64,000 nucleotides of DNA from contig NZ_JAIHLQ010000006.1 in assembly GCF_019733355.1 (NCBI RefSeq), positions 124,001-188,000 on the forward strand. The letters are read 5' to 3'. Shown piece after piece: positions 44,600 through 53,900 of the stretch. The DNA is from Pseudomonas baetica. Lineage in GTDB: Bacteria > Pseudomonadota > Gammaproteobacteria > Pseudomonadales > Pseudomonadaceae. Position 1 is the first letter of the stretch, and the number at the start of each line of letters is the position of its first letter. The position numbers and the translations under genes were made by a program. Below the pieces are notes generated by a model that saw only the letters and a program-made list of their open reading frames with translations, had not been told where the DNA came from and made no database searches.

Positions 44600-46402
44600 T
44601 CAGACGTCGCCCAGAAGCCTGCGGTTGAAATCGGTAAAGTCTTTCCAGGCATTGATGCCTGCCCGCCCGCGGGAATGTCGTCGCGTCAGTTTCATATCTC
44701 GGAAATGTACGTTCGGGAAACTGCTGCGGACCATTGGCATTCGAACCCTGTAGGTACCAGATTTTGCGATGATAATTCCGTCGCCCTGGTCGAGGGTTTG
44801 GAAGTCATCAGGCTGAAGTAGGTCTTCACGGGTCGCCTTAGCACCTACACTGGAACTCGCTCCCGTGTTTTCATTTGAGATGAGGCCTGACTGCTCTGTG
44901 CTATGGCTGGCACCGGAGCTAGTGGCGGAAGTCTCCTGCTCAAATTTCCTGAGGGTTGTGCCGGCAAGTTTGCAAGCGAAGGCTCTTGTTTCAGCATCCC
45001 TGATGTCGCAGTAGACGTGAGTCCAACAGTTACCCAGCACCATCTCCACGAATGGTGCAGATTTTTGCTGAAGGAAGCCGACACCCTGGAAAGCAATGAT
45101 GATTGGTACGTTTGCACTTCGAGCAAGCTGGAAAAGGGTGATCTGACCTTCCTCCGCGAACGAACCATATTCGTCAAAGATCGCTGGGCAGATCATTAAA
45201 GGTTTCAGCTTAAGAAGCTGGATCTCACCGATAGCACGGGCCAGGTCGGAGATGAATAGCTTGCCCATCAGCTCAACACCGTCTTTGTCGGCGAGAGCCG
45301 ACATGGACAGCACAACCACCTCGCCATTGAGGATGGCGTCTTTCAGGTCAACATCAGGGCTATAGGTGTTAACAATGCGTGAGTATTCTGAATGCGCGAA
45401 GGCAGAAAGTTTTGAGATAGCGCCCTGCAGCATGGTCTTGAAGCTTTTACGATTCCACTCCTGTTTTTCTTCGTCGTACCAGTAGCGGAGGTAGGAAAAT
45501 AGGAACTCTTTCCCGTCCTTGTGAGCATCTGAGTCAGACTCTCGAATCGATTTCACGTATCGCAGGAGGATATTGAAATCAGAGAGGACTGCGATTAGAT
45601 CCTTAATGTGGAATGCAGGCTCACCAGGTTGAAGCTTCATGCATAGGATTGCTGCAGACAGTGAGTAGCGGTTTACGTCAGTCCAGAACTCCTCTTTTGA
45701 CGCGGCTTGCATCTTCATCGCTGTCGATAGGGTGGCGCGAACGCCGCCGGCGAAGAATGGGTTGTAAGTGTGGCTGATCTCTGGGAACTCGAAGGATATG
45801 AGCTTGAACTGGTCCAGCCTGCCAGCGGCTTCCATCATTGCGTAGATTGCACCCGACAAATCAGAATCAGCCTTGGCCTCGACCAGCAGTAGGCCTGCCC
45901 CTTTTTTGATTTGTTGTTGGGCGATTGCGAGGATGAGTTCGGTCTTCCCGGTCCCGGTCGCGGCGAGCAGCGCCATATGCCTTGTCATGATGTCGTCTGA
46001 CAGCATGAAGGGGATCATTCCGGGGTATGCCTCGATTAGCGACTGACGCACATCGTCGGCGCTTGCGATACCCTTCGCGTTTGAGACCGCATCTACACGT
46101 TCCTTCCATTCCACCCATGGCATGGTTTTGCCTAAGAAGGTTGAGCGCTGGAAGTCGCAATCGGGTATGTCAGTCTGTGTGTAGCTACGGTCCCAAACCA
46201 ACGGAGTCACTGCCTCCTTGTCCTTCCGATCAAGGTACAGAGTCCATACAGCACAGCCCACAGCAATGCCGATTGCGAGTGGCAGAGGCACAAAAGGGAT
46301 TGCAGCTCCTACAAGCGGGAGACTCAACGCAACATTGCGGGCCTGCTGTGTTTTCAGCTTCGCCCGTTCCTGTGCCTCGAGTCGTGCAGATCTGATCGCC
46401 AT
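44600..46402 (-). CDS. traD: TraD/VirD4-type coupling protein ATPase
   Basis: 600 residues. Two membrane spans near the N-terminus (about 29-62), then the motor: Walker A LLAATGTGKTELIL (about residue 147), Walker B PAIFDEYGSFAEEGQITLFQ (about 410) with SANVPIIIAFQGVG downstream. F TraD has 717; the acidic C-terminal extension is absent. It couples the relaxosome to the channel. It follows the degenerate helicase by 100 bp. Confidence 0.88.
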   Translation of the reverse strand: MAIRSARLEAQERAKLKTQQARNVALSLPLVGAAIPFVPLPLAIGIAVGCAVWTLYLDRKDKEAVTPLVWDRSYTQTDIPDCDFQRSTFLGKTMPWVEWKERVDAVSNAKGIASADDVRQSLIEAYPGMIPFMLSDDIMTRHMALLAATGTGKTELILAIAQQQIKKGAGLLLVEAKADSDLSGAIYAMMEAAGRLDQFKLISFEFPEISHTYNPFFAGGVRATLSTAMKMQAASKEEFWTDVNRYSLSAAILCMKLQPGEPAFHIKDLIAVLSDFNILLRYVKSIRESDSDAHKDGKEFLFSYLRYWYDEEKQEWNRKSFKTMLQGAISKLSAFAHSEYSRIVNTYSPDVDLKDAILNGEVVVLSMSALADKDGVELMGKLFISDLARAIGEIQLLKLKPLMICPAIFDEYGSFAEEGQITLFQLARSANVPIIIAFQGVGFLQQKSAPFVEMVLGNCWTHVYCDIRDAETRAFACKLAGTTLRKFEQETSATSSGASHSTEQSGLISNENTGASSSVGAKATREDLLQPDDFQTLDQGDGIIIAKSGTYRVRMPMVRSSFPNVHFRDMKLTRRHSRGRAGINAWKDFTDFNRRLLGDV

Positions 46403-46502
46403 GTACTGTTATCCCGCGTGCTGGAGTGTGAATTGTGGAATGAGCTCAGGCTGAGTTGTACTCACCCCATGCATGAGGGGACCCGGCCAGTAGGAGGTCG
46501 CA

Positions 46503-48725
46503 TTACTTCTGCGGCGGGTCAATTTGATCGCCATCGGTGGCCATCCATTTCGAGAGTGATGACCTCACCCGTGTGGGCTCATCGCCAGGAAATGAATCTG
46601 CAATACCGTCTAGCTCGCCTACCAAAATCAATGATCTTTTTGCACTGTTCAGGAGGGTCGAGAGAAGTTCGGCATTGAACAGCCCCATGTGCTCCTTGAG
46701 CACGATCAGGATTACAAACTCGTAAACTCGACCGCGCGCAAATTTTGGTGTCAGTACACCGCCGTGAAAGATGTTGAGATTCCGCTTGAGGTCGATCACC
46801 GCTGAGTTTCCCGAGCGGGGCGTGGCAAGCATTCTTTCGCCAGAAAGTTCAGTGGCCTCGAAAATAGAGAAGGCAGGGTGTTCCAAAGAGAGAGCCTGGT
46901 GCACTAACACAGGCATGCCCTTAAACAATGCTCGTCCATGAAAGTCGACCGGGTCATCCTTACCAACGAATTCATGGGCGATCGAACGAGTAAGCCAGGA
47001 AACTGCATCAGTACCTGGGACCTCTGCGTGCTGGCGCGCCACGACAGGTTTGATGTCGTGCAATGGGGATATTTGGCATGAGCCAGACAGCTCACGGAGC
47101 AGCACATTCACCACATCAGGAATGCTCTCTCGTGGCGTATTGAGCCAACTGATGGGCTTGCTAGGATCAAAACTGTTATCAGGCTTAATCGATCCCGACC
47201 ACACGTCCTTTGCTGCTTTTCGCTGTTCAGTACGGGCCGGCAGCCAGAAACTGGCGATGAATGTTCGAATTTCTGGCACTTTGGCCATCTCATCAAAGGG
47301 TTGGCCGATTGTTTGCGACGGGAGATCCTTGGGGGCCCCAAGCATGAAAACTCGGCCAGCTTCAGGCATGGCTTCGAGCAGATAGTGAATTTCTTCTACC
47401 CCCATAGAATCAGTGCCAACCACTACGACCACGTCGGTTGGTATAGGGCTGGCCCGGTTCTGTTGTGGGACACCTGTCACCGGGTCGAGCCCAATCAACT
47501 CCGCATAGCTGACTACCGGGGCCTCATCCCCCAGAGTCAGTTGAAGCTCGGTCACCATTTCCTTGGAAGATGCAGTGATGAGTGCGTCTGTTCCGAAAGC
47601 ATTCAGGAATAGCTGTATGCCCTGGACGATGGTCAATTGATCGTGAAGGGTCTCGCACTGGACAAGAGCTAAGCGCTCAGCCATCAAGTGGCATAGACCC
47701 ATTGAAAGAGTCTTCGTGGCGGGGGCACCAAGTTTCAGAGGGCGGAGCAGTTTGATGCCCATTTCCTCGCTCGGAACCAGATCCTCTAGCTCGGCCGCGG
47801 TCAGCCTTGTCCAGCCGATCGCCTTTTCAACTAGAGACTTTTCGATCTCATATAGGTTGTACAGCTGTAGTCTGCGTTCTTCTGCGCGAGCTACCTTTGC
47901 CCGCCTCAATTCGGTCACACCCTCTTTGATTAGTGGATAGAGCACTGCGCGGTCGAGCTTGAGTAATTTGGACACGGCGTCGACTAGGGGGACGCCCTCG
48001 ATGTAGCTATGGCCCAACCAAGCTTCCTTGCGAAGCACGGCAACGATTGCGCCCTTGACTGCGGACACAGTGTCGTTAGTGACTCGGAAGCGCTTAGCGA
48101 GAGATTGGGCTGTCGAGAACAGCATGTCGTCAAAGTGGACATACAGGAGGTATGGGTCTTCACGCAGCACAAGGTTCAAGTCAGTCATGTACCCCAGGCG
48201 GCGCTGCAGGGTGGCCAGCTTCTCTGGAGGAATGCCTTCAAGGTCTATCTGCGCCAAAGCTAACTGATGGGAACGCTCTGTTGCCCACGTCGTCCCGAGA
48301 AGCTCAGCATCGCTTTCTGAAACGCCCGCTTCCGTCAGCCGAGAGGGTGCTCGCTCGAGAATGTCGATGAGATTCTCGCCGAAGTGCTGAACAGCCTTGT
48401 TAGTTGCAGCAATAGCAACCCTGTTCTGAGTCAGGCTCGTCAAGTACCGCGGAAGGGTTTCTAGAGCTTTCGGTGGCATAGACGAAAACGATGCAGTATC
48501 GAAATCCCCGCCCGGAATGTCTGGGCTCCATTTCCCGTAGAGGATGAACTCCTCATACAGGATGGGTTGCCCGAAGCTTCCTGTCGCCTGGAAGGTCGTC
48601 CCGTCCTCTCTGCGGAAGGTACCGATCCCCCAAGGGCCGTGTGGGTCACGATATTGAATTGAACTTAGAATTGCTTGCTCACGCACCAGCCCTTCGACTG
48701 CTTCGGGTACACGTTCCATATTCAT
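46503..48725 (-). CDS. RecD2-like protein with lost helicase motifs
   Basis: 740 residues. N-terminal OB-like domain (SIQYRDPHGPWGIGTFRRED) and the following LPRYLTSLT... match the RecD2/TraA family. The linker (VKGAIVAVLRKEAWLGHSYI...) is the pre-motor domain. In the motor itself the Walker A position has LHDQLTIVQGIQLFLNAFGT, no GxGKT, and the Walker B position has VVVVVGTDSMGVEE, no DE. The fold appears kept but ATP hydrolysis lost. It starts by ATGA overlap with the small gene before it and lies before the coupling protein, where a relaxase or helicase is expected. Role: structural DNA-processing partner (inference). Confidence 0.7.
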   Translation of the reverse strand: MNMERVPEAVEGLVREQAILSSIQYRDPHGPWGIGTFRREDGTTFQATGSFGQPILYEEFILYGKWSPDIPGGDFDTASFSSMPPKALETLPRYLTSLTQNRVAIAATNKAVQHFGENLIDILERAPSRLTEAGVSESDAELLGTTWATERSHQLALAQIDLEGIPPEKLATLQRRLGYMTDLNLVLREDPYLLYVHFDDMLFSTAQSLAKRFRVTNDTVSAVKGAIVAVLRKEAWLGHSYIEGVPLVDAVSKLLKLDRAVLYPLIKEGVTELRRAKVARAEERRLQLYNLYEIEKSLVEKAIGWTRLTAAELEDLVPSEEMGIKLLRPLKLGAPATKTLSMGLCHLMAERLALVQCETLHDQLTIVQGIQLFLNAFGTDALITASSKEMVTELQLTLGDEAPVVSYAELIGLDPVTGVPQQNRASPIPTDVVVVVGTDSMGVEEIHYLLEAMPEAGRVFMLGAPKDLPSQTIGQPFDEMAKVPEIRTFIASFWLPARTEQRKAAKDVWSGSIKPDNSFDPSKPISWLNTPRESIPDVVNVLLRELSGSCQISPLHDIKPVVARQHAEVPGTDAVSWLTRSIAHEFVGKDDPVDFHGRALFKGMPVLVHQALSLEHPAFSIFEATELSGERMLATPRSGNSAVIDLKRNLNIFHGGVLTPKFARGRVYEFVILIVLKEHMGLFNAELLSTLLNSAKRSLILVGELDGIADSFPGDEPTRVRSSLSKWMATDGDQIDPPQK

Positions 48726-49216
48726 CCCTGTTCGAAAGCCCGGCCGCTGTTAGCGATGCGAGAGGCGCGACGGACACGACATAAGGGCCGCATGGTCACA
48801 ATCATTGCTGCCTTTCGGATGGCTTTTGGCGACTCGTCGAGATGGCTTGGATATTTATAGGTGAGGGCGACCAGATGGTCATAGAGGGCAACAAGATCGA
48901 CTGCTCGCAATAAGTCGTCCCAGTAGATCATCCCGTCCGGGTAAGCGGGCTCAGGTTCATACCCGTCAAAAAGCCCGTCAGTGGGCAAGCCGGCGTATTT
49001 ATCAGCGATCGCCTGTACTTTCTTGAGGGCGGCATCGACACCACTGGTGAACAGTGTGGCTGCCGACTTACGTTGTCGAATCGATTTGCACGAGAAAACA
49101 GTGCTCGATCCGTCGTGGAGAAATTTGCGGAGCGTTCCCCGCTTGAGAGTGCCGTATACAACCGGGTACGTCTCGGAAATCAGGGATTTAGCTTCTTGGG
49201 TATGAATTGGTTGCAT
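48722..49216 (-). CDS. Protein of unknown function, first gene of the coupling-protein operon
   Basis: 164 residues from ATG 49216 (GAGG upstream). The C-terminal 60 residues are basic (RPLCRVRRASRIAN), a possible DNA-binding region; the middle has YPDGMIYWDDLLRAVDLVAL. It overlaps the degenerate-helicase start. With that gene and the coupling protein it could make a relaxosome-like unit (inference). No family recognised. Confidence 0.65.
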   Translation of the reverse strand: MQPIHTQEAKSLISETYPVVYGTLKRGTLRKFLHDGSSTVFSCKSIRQRKSAATLFTSGVDAALKKVQAIADKYAGLPTDGLFDGYEPEPAYPDGMIYWDDLLRAVDLVALYDHLVALTYKYPSHLDESPKAIRKAAMIVTMRPLCRVRRASRIANSGRAFEQG

Positions 49217-49239
49217 TGAAGGCCTCAAGGTCTTAAACC

Positions 49240-49268
49240 AATAGTGGCAATGGAGTGCTCCATTTTCG
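49240..49268 (-). promoter_or_regulatory. Shared palindromic operator, copy 2 (coupling-protein operon)
   Basis: AATAGTGG followed by CAATGGAGTGCTCCATTTTCG on the plus strand; the core AATGGAG / CTCCATT is a perfect 7-bp inverted repeat. It is 23 bp upstream of the start at 49216. Confidence 0.65.
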
Positions 49269-49343
49269 GCCTTTCAATGCAAAAAATCTTAAATCTAATC
49301 GCCACGCATACGATTCCGAGGCCTGAACTAGCTCTTCCTATGG

Positions 49344-50141
49344 CTAATTCCCACTTCGCTTCCCGCACACGCAAGGTCGAGTAATCGAACAGCTGCACGC
49401 TCGAAACTGTGTCGGGTCGGTTTCGTCAGGGAACTCATTTAGGATTTTGTCGCTGATGTGTACCACTCGACTATAGGAATCAGGCGGCCCGAAAAATGGG
49501 TGGCGACATGCGTCCTCTACCTTCTCGTCGTAATCCAAGCCAGCAGTGTCTACGCCGGCGGAGAGGATGACATCTGTTACAGACATCTTGCGCGATGAGG
49601 ACTTGCCTTCTGATCGGCGCCATGCAGCCTGGAGCCGCGCACTGAGCTCTGCGCCGTTGAGTTCGGCCCAGCTGTCCAGGGACACGTAGAAGGCGTAGTC
49701 ATGTGACGGGTTCACGATTGCAATTCGTGTCTCGACCAAAGACAGACGTGGTGAACCGTCCTTAAAGATTCGCCCAGGCCTTACGTCATTGCACTGGACC
49801 AGGAGATCAGCTTGAAGCTCGAATGTTTGACCAACTGATGTGACCATGAACATTGCAAATGGTACCGCTGGAAATCCCCGAACTGGGCGCAGGTCAACCC
49901 GATGGATGATTGATCCCTTAGGTAGGACAAGCAGGCTAAGTGGGCCCTCTTTCTCCAGTATGGGTACCGGGTGCCGAAGGAAAGGCCCTATATAGTCGAT
50001 GCTTTTTAGACCCTGCTGCTCCATGTATTCCGCTGCAAGAGCTGCCTGCCCTAACATCCAGTCTTTGCCCTCAGGGCTGGTGTCAGCAAGATGCGAGTTC
50101 GGATCGATAGACCCATTTCGAAGGGTGTCTATTGTGTACAT
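49344..50141 (-). CDS. Protein of unknown function with cysteine-rich C-terminus
   Basis: 265 residues. The last 30 hold four cysteines (FRACSCSITRPCVCGKR), a possible metal or disulphide site. The rest is beta-rich and soluble. It is alone between two operator/terminator features. No family recognised. Confidence 0.65.
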   Translation of the reverse strand: MYTIDTLRNGSIDPNSHLADTSPEGKDWMLGQAALAAEYMEQQGLKSIDYIGPFLRHPVPILEKEGPLSLLVLPKGSIIHRVDLRPVRGFPAVPFAMFMVTSVGQTFELQADLLVQCNDVRPGRIFKDGSPRLSLVETRIAIVNPSHDYAFYVSLDSWAELNGAELSARLQAAWRRSEGKSSSRKMSVTDVILSAGVDTAGLDYDEKVEDACRHPFFGPPDSYSRVVHISDKILNEFPDETDPTQFRACSCSITRPCVCGKRSGN

Positions 50142-50174
50142 TTCATCGCTTCACATTTCGGGGCTGAGAAAGCA

Positions 50175-50201
50175 AAACGCCCCGTGGGGTACGGGGCGTT
50201 T
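50175..50201. terminator. Hairpin terminator after the HU gene
   Basis: AAACGCCCCGT / ACGGGGCGTTT, 11-bp stem with a loop of 5, about 20 bp past the HU stop; T-run on the minus side is short. Confidence 0.7.
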
Positions 50202-50219
50202 GCTCACATCGGGTTCGAT

Positions 50220-50498
50220 TTAGGCAATCGCGTCTTTCAGCGATTTGCCGGCAGCGAAGTGAGGTTTTTTTGCGGCCGCGATTGTAATGGGAGCACCAGT
50301 CGACGGGTTACGACCTTGACGTTCAGCAGTCTGTTTGACGCTGAAATTGCCAAAGCCCACGAACGATACGGCGTCACCCTTGCGCAACGTGTCAGTGATG
50401 GTTTCCAGGACTGCGTCAACGGCGCGCTGAGTGTCAGCTTTGGTAAGACCCGACTTCTCAGCGACGGCGTCTACAAATTCACTTTTATTCAATTTCAT
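50220..50498 (-). CDS. hupB: HU-family histone-like protein
   Basis: 92 residues from ATG 50498. MKLNKSEFVDAVAEKSGLTK, the VGFGNFSVKQTAERQGRNPS arm and AAKKPHFAAGKSLKDAI at the end are those of HU-beta. It binds and bends DNA without sequence preference. A plasmid copy may compact or silence the plasmid. A possible promoter lies at 50529-50556. Confidence 0.95.
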   Translation of the reverse strand: MKLNKSEFVDAVAEKSGLTKADTQRAVDAVLETITDTLRKGDAVSFVGFGNFSVKQTAERQGRNPSTGAPITIAAAKKPHFAAGKSLKDAIA

Positions 50499-50528
50499 TC
50501 TCCAGCGTGGGTTGTCAGTGAAAGCACG

Positions 50529-50556
50529 AGTATAACGAGGGGCTTGCACATGACGA
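50529..50556 (-). promoter_or_regulatory. Likely sigma-70 promoter of the HU gene
   Basis: Minus strand TATACT at 50529-50534 and TCGTCA at 50551-50556 with 16 bp between them. A fair -10 and weak -35; position fits the gene start at 50498. Confidence 0.4.
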
Positions 50557-50578
50557 ATTCAAAAGCACCATCCCAAAA

Positions 50579-50908
50579 TCATGGGGTGAAAATAATCTTG
50601 GCGACTGCTCCAGTGATAAATCCTGCAGCAACTATCAGGCACTTCAGGGCCGTATCAGGGTGGCCTGAGCGCTTAAGCATGAGGCTGCCGAAAGTTGCAA
50701 TCGGCAGTAGCAACAGCGCCCATAACATCTGAGGGGAAGCCATTTTTTCAAGCCAGTTGGAGCCCTGGGCTACATTCGAGCCGATGATGTCTGCAAAAAT
50801 AAAGGCAGCAAGCGCCAGGCTGGCAAGCGTGAGCAAGAACCGATTGTGTGTGTAGCTGAATCGTCCAAGCTGAATGTCGCCGGTTGGATTCTTGGTGTTG
50901 TTTGCCAT
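50579..50908 (-). CDS. Small three-span membrane protein
   Basis: 109 residues with three hydrophobic segments (LLTLASLALAAFIFADIIG, about 25-43; LWALLLLPIATFGSLML, about 62-78; CLIVAAGFITGAVAKIIF, about 89-106). No family recognised. It shares the pattern of small pilin-like or holin-like proteins, but no leader peptide is seen. Confidence 0.6.
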   Translation of the reverse strand: MANNTKNPTGDIQLGRFSYTHNRFLLTLASLALAAFIFADIIGSNVAQGSNWLEKMASPQMLWALLLLPIATFGSLMLKRSGHPDTALKCLIVAAGFITGAVAKIIFTP

Positions 50909-50941
50909 GGAAAACCTCCAGATTCAGCATAGATAAGCAGA

Positions 50942-51298
50942 TTACATTGATCCTGCCAACTGGCGGGCTGACTCAGCTGACTTGAGAAGGAGTGCTGGTA
51001 GGGCGCCAGCGTCCTCCAGGTCGCAATCTACCGAGAATGCCTCAAAAGCCTGTTCCGCGGCCGAGGCGAATGCACTGATCGAATCAACCAAGTCCAGCAT
51101 CGCTTGCTCATCGCACGACGCTGCTATCGGCAGCAGGCTTACCAAGCCATCAACGTGAACAGTGGTATCCCAGCCTTGGACTTGAGCACCACTCCGGCTC
51201 TGGAGCAGGAAGCTCATCTTGTCTTTGAGGTTGTGTGAAGCAGCTCCGTATGTGGCATCGAAGTGGTCCGATCCGGATTTGCGGGATTCAATTGCCAT
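50942..51298 (-). CDS. Small protein of unknown function
   Basis: 118 residues from ATG 51298, which has AGGAG six bases upstream. Acidic, helical C-terminus (LVDSISAFASAAEQAFEAFS). No motif known. It lies divergently from the DksA-like gene; its own promoter must be in the 150 bp between. Confidence 0.6.
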   Translation of the reverse strand: MAIESRKSGSDHFDATYGAASHNLKDKMSFLLQSRSGAQVQGWDTTVHVDGLVSLLPIAASCDEQAMLDLVDSISAFASAAEQAFEAFSVDCDLEDAGALPALLLKSAESARQLAGSM

Positions 51299-51446
51299 GG
51301 TGATCTCCTGTGGTAGTGGATGCCAACATAACGTTGATGAGGGTTCTAACAAGGGAGGAATTTCCTGCTAGCGTTCCGGGTTGCAAACCGGTTGCCCGGC
51401 GTTACCCTGAGATATTCCTTTAATTCGATACAATTGGAGTCCTCTT

Positions 51447-51863
51447 ATGGTTATAGACGCAGCTGCATTGCTAGCCCAGCCCACCGACAACTACATGGAC
51501 GCTGTCCAGCTTCAGTTCTTCAAGCAGCTTTTGCTTTCGAAACAAAGCGAGCTGACCGCGCGGATCGTAGGGCATGAGGAAGCGGTTTCTGTAACTGAAA
51601 AAGTCGCTGACTCATCAGATGCGGGCACTATCGAAGAGAACCGCGGGCTTCTGATGCGCATCCTGAAGGGGGAGCGCGCCGAAGCTATGGCTATCAAGGC
51701 TGCGCTGGTTCGCATCGAAGAAGATGCTTACGGTTGGTGCGATGACTCTGGAGAGCCTATCGGGCTTAAACGCCTACTCAACAACCCGACCGCATCTCGT
51801 ACCACTGAAGCTCAGACTCGTTTCGAGCGTCTGGGCAAGCATGTCCGAGCAGAGGCAGTGTGA
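51447..51863 (+). CDS. DksA-like protein with one zinc cysteine left
   Basis: 138 residues: coiled-coil hairpin followed by the C-terminal DksA/TraR segment YGWCDDSGEPIGLKRLLNNP. The four cysteines of zinc-binding DksA are C, S, T and A here, so it cannot bind zinc in the usual way, like the zinc-free DksA2 group of Pseudomonas. Acidic tip residues of the coiled coil are present (DAGTIEENRG), so it may still act in the secondary channel of RNA polymerase with ppGpp. GGAG upstream of the ATG. Translationally near the next gene (3 bp gap). Confidence 0.8.
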   Translation: MVIDAAALLAQPTDNYMDAVQLQFFKQLLLSKQSELTARIVGHEEAVSVTEKVADSSDAGTIEENRGLLMRILKGERAEAMAIKAALVRIEEDAYGWCDDSGEPIGLKRLLNNPTASRTTEAQTRFERLGKHVRAEAV

Positions 51864-51866
51864 GCT

Positions 51867-52529
51867 ATGAGGCCGGCGCCGTTTTGCAGCTCTCTTCCGA
51901 TTGTGCGTAGACAGGTCCTCGATCTAGCTAGGCTAGGAAGTCTATCTGGTGTTGGCCCATCTCAATGGATACGCTTTGAACAGCCTGTTGTCTGGCTACG
52001 CGAGGCTACCGCTCAAGTTGTTTTTGAGCACGGTGGCCGTGTGTTGGAGACCGGTGCTTCTTACGTAGATTGTGGCGATTACCTTTCATCCCTCTACAGC
52101 GCCATCGAGTCTGCAAAGCATGAGTGCGAGGTCTACGAAGTCAGTGCTGATTCGAGCCTGATTGTTCGTGTGGCTGTGTCGATCCTCAATATACCAGTTG
52201 TCGCCTGTCCAACACCCTTGGATGCCTTTCCTGTTGGGAGTTACTTCCAAAAGGCCGAGAGTGAGGAGGGCGCCTGGTTCCACTTCGCAGAAGCTGATAT
52301 GCGAGCGGTAGCAGAATCCAAATCTTCCATTGAGCGTGATACCGCTTGGCAGGCTCTCAGGCGATTGGCATCCGTCGAGGTAGAAGTTCCAGAAGGTCTC
52401 TGGACTAGCCGTAGTGGAGCTTCTTGCCTCTCTGATACTCACCTTGTGGATCAGTATGTCCACCAGCAGCGGAACGCAGTTCAAGCATTGATTGCTGAAG
52501 CTCAGATCACCGCTCTCCGGGCTGGCTAA
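51867..52529 (+). CDS. Protein of unknown function co-transcribed with the DksA-like gene
   Basis: 220 residues, soluble. The ATG is 3 bp past the DksA-like stop. The middle is beta-rich with a PVGSYFQKAESEEGAWFHFA segment; nothing identifies a family. It ends before a bidirectional terminator. Confidence 0.7.
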   Translation: MRPAPFCSSLPIVRRQVLDLARLGSLSGVGPSQWIRFEQPVVWLREATAQVVFEHGGRVLETGASYVDCGDYLSSLYSAIESAKHECEVYEVSADSSLIVRVAVSILNIPVVACPTPLDAFPVGSYFQKAESEEGAWFHFAEADMRAVAESKSSIERDTAWQALRRLASVEVEVPEGLWTSRSGASCLSDTHLVDQYVHQQRNAVQALIAEAQITALRAG

Positions 52530-52581
52530 TTAACCGTGCTGAACGCAGCGCTTAACCAAACCGACTCCAACTTCTGAAAAG

Positions 52582-52610
52582 AAATGCCGCGGCCTCGAAG
52601 GGCGGCATTT
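52582..52610. terminator. Bidirectional terminator
   Basis: 9-bp stem AAATGCCGC / GCGGCATTT with an 11-base loop between the convergent genes ending at 52529 and 52629. Confidence 0.7.
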
Positions 52611-52628
52611 TCGATTCAAAAGGCTCGG

Positions 52629-52928
52629 TTAGCTTCGTGGTGCATCTGGACGTGGCGGAGGCGCACCCTCGCCGCCAGGCCGGCCCTGGGGGTGGCCGGG
52701 GATTGCTACTAAGCGCCCATCGAGTAGCTGGCAAACCCCGACGAACTCTTTTCCACCTTCTTGGGAAAACTCTACGATTTCGCCAGGCTGAAGGCCGTCA
52801 CAGGCCTGATACGCCACATCCGGCGGCAGCTTCGGAGGAGGGCGATGTTCTTGTGGCTCGCTGGCGCTCACAGTTCCTGACGCAATCATCACAGCAGCGG
52901 TTAATGCTGCCCAACGAAGTACCTTCAT
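52629..52928 (-). CDS. Exported Pro-rich protein
   Basis: 99 residues with a signal peptide (WAALTAAVMIASGTVSASEP). The mature part is Pro/Gly-rich with two cysteines (QACDGLQ and VGVCQLL), a likely disulphide, and a QPGEIVEFSQEGGKEFVGVC segment. Similar small secreted proteins are widespread in Pseudomonas, without a known function. Confidence 0.7.
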   Translation of the reverse strand: MKVLRWAALTAAVMIASGTVSASEPQEHRPPPKLPPDVAYQACDGLQPGEIVEFSQEGGKEFVGVCQLLDGRLVAIPGHPQGRPGGEGAPPPRPDAPRS

Positions 52929-53217
52929 GTTCGTACCTTCTTAAATATGATCACAGCTAAGAGATGCCATGCCCGGCGTTATGGCGGTTAGGAATTTCTT
53001 CACCTATGTTGCCGATAATTTTACTGAGATCTCATCCGCGCGCACCCCGAAACGGGGTCGCTAAATCCTTCTTCCCGGAACCTAGGGTGGGGGCTGGTTG
53101 TTTTCGCATGCGGAATTTTGCGAATCCTACGCCAGAATTTGCCACCCTGCTTTTCACTTGGTGATGGTCAATAAATCCGTAACCTGTCTGAGTGATGAAC
53201 ACATACAGGAAGCAATA

Positions 53218-53874
53218 ATGCTTGCGGATTTTGAGGACATCGCAGAGGAGATTGGCCTGACAATCCCCGCTGCGCTCGCACAGCTGATCGAACTAGGCGC
53301 CCAGCCTTTCAAGCGCGGAGTACCCACGCTGTTCGCCAGCCTTCACGATATAGAACTCATCGACTGCGGTGATGTGGAGCGACTGCTCGGTGACTGGCTT
53401 GGCCGTGACAAGCAGCGTGGTGCAGGATTCACATTGCTCCCATTTGCGATGTCATGCGGAGTGGATGCTTATTGCTACGTCCTGTTTGAAGAGGGTGACG
53501 AAGGCATCGCTCGAGTAAAGCACGATGAAGAGACCTCAGAGCTTGAGTACCCATCAATTTCGCACTGGATTGCGAGCGAATACATAAGAGCGTTCACCAA
53601 TCTTGCCGAAATTGGATGCTTTGGTGCAGATGGGGGCGAGCGCCTGCAGAGCGAGCTAGGTCTCTTGGAGCGCATCCTACTGCCCGAACACCTAGAGCTT
53701 CTTTTGGGGTTGTTAAGTGCCGATGTAGTGGTCCGCCCATTCCGTGCCGGCCCTAGATCCGCTTTGCTCGAAGTGCCTTCTCTGTTGGGACAAGACCAAG
53801 CAGAAACCCTAATCCAATCCCTGGCTTTTGAAAACCCGCTTGAGTTTGACGTACTCCCGGAGTGGGAAGACTGA
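53218..53874 (+). CDS. SUKH/SMI1-like protein
   Basis: 218 residues from ATG 53218 (AGGA upstream); the frame further upstream has no start signal. The block [20 protein letters not shown] followed by the [20 protein letters not shown] helix is the pattern of the SUKH (SMI1/KNR4) superfamily. Members are often immunity proteins to toxins, or bind partner proteins. No toxin is next to it. It ends 26 bp before the RNase HII gene and is probably co-transcribed. The family call is tentative. Confidence 0.55.
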   Translation: MLADFEDIAEEIGLTIPAALAQLIELGAQPFKRGVPTLFASLHDIELIDCGDVERLLGDWLGRDKQRGAGFTLLPFAMSCGVDAYCYVLFEEGDEGIARVKHDEETSELEYPSISHWIASEYIRAFTNLAEIGCFGADGGERLQSELGLLERILLPEHLELLLGLLSADVVVRPFRAGPRSALLEVPSLLGQDQAETLIQSLAFENPLEFDVLPEWED

Positions 53875-53900
53875 AATCAACCCGATATCAGGAAAGAACG

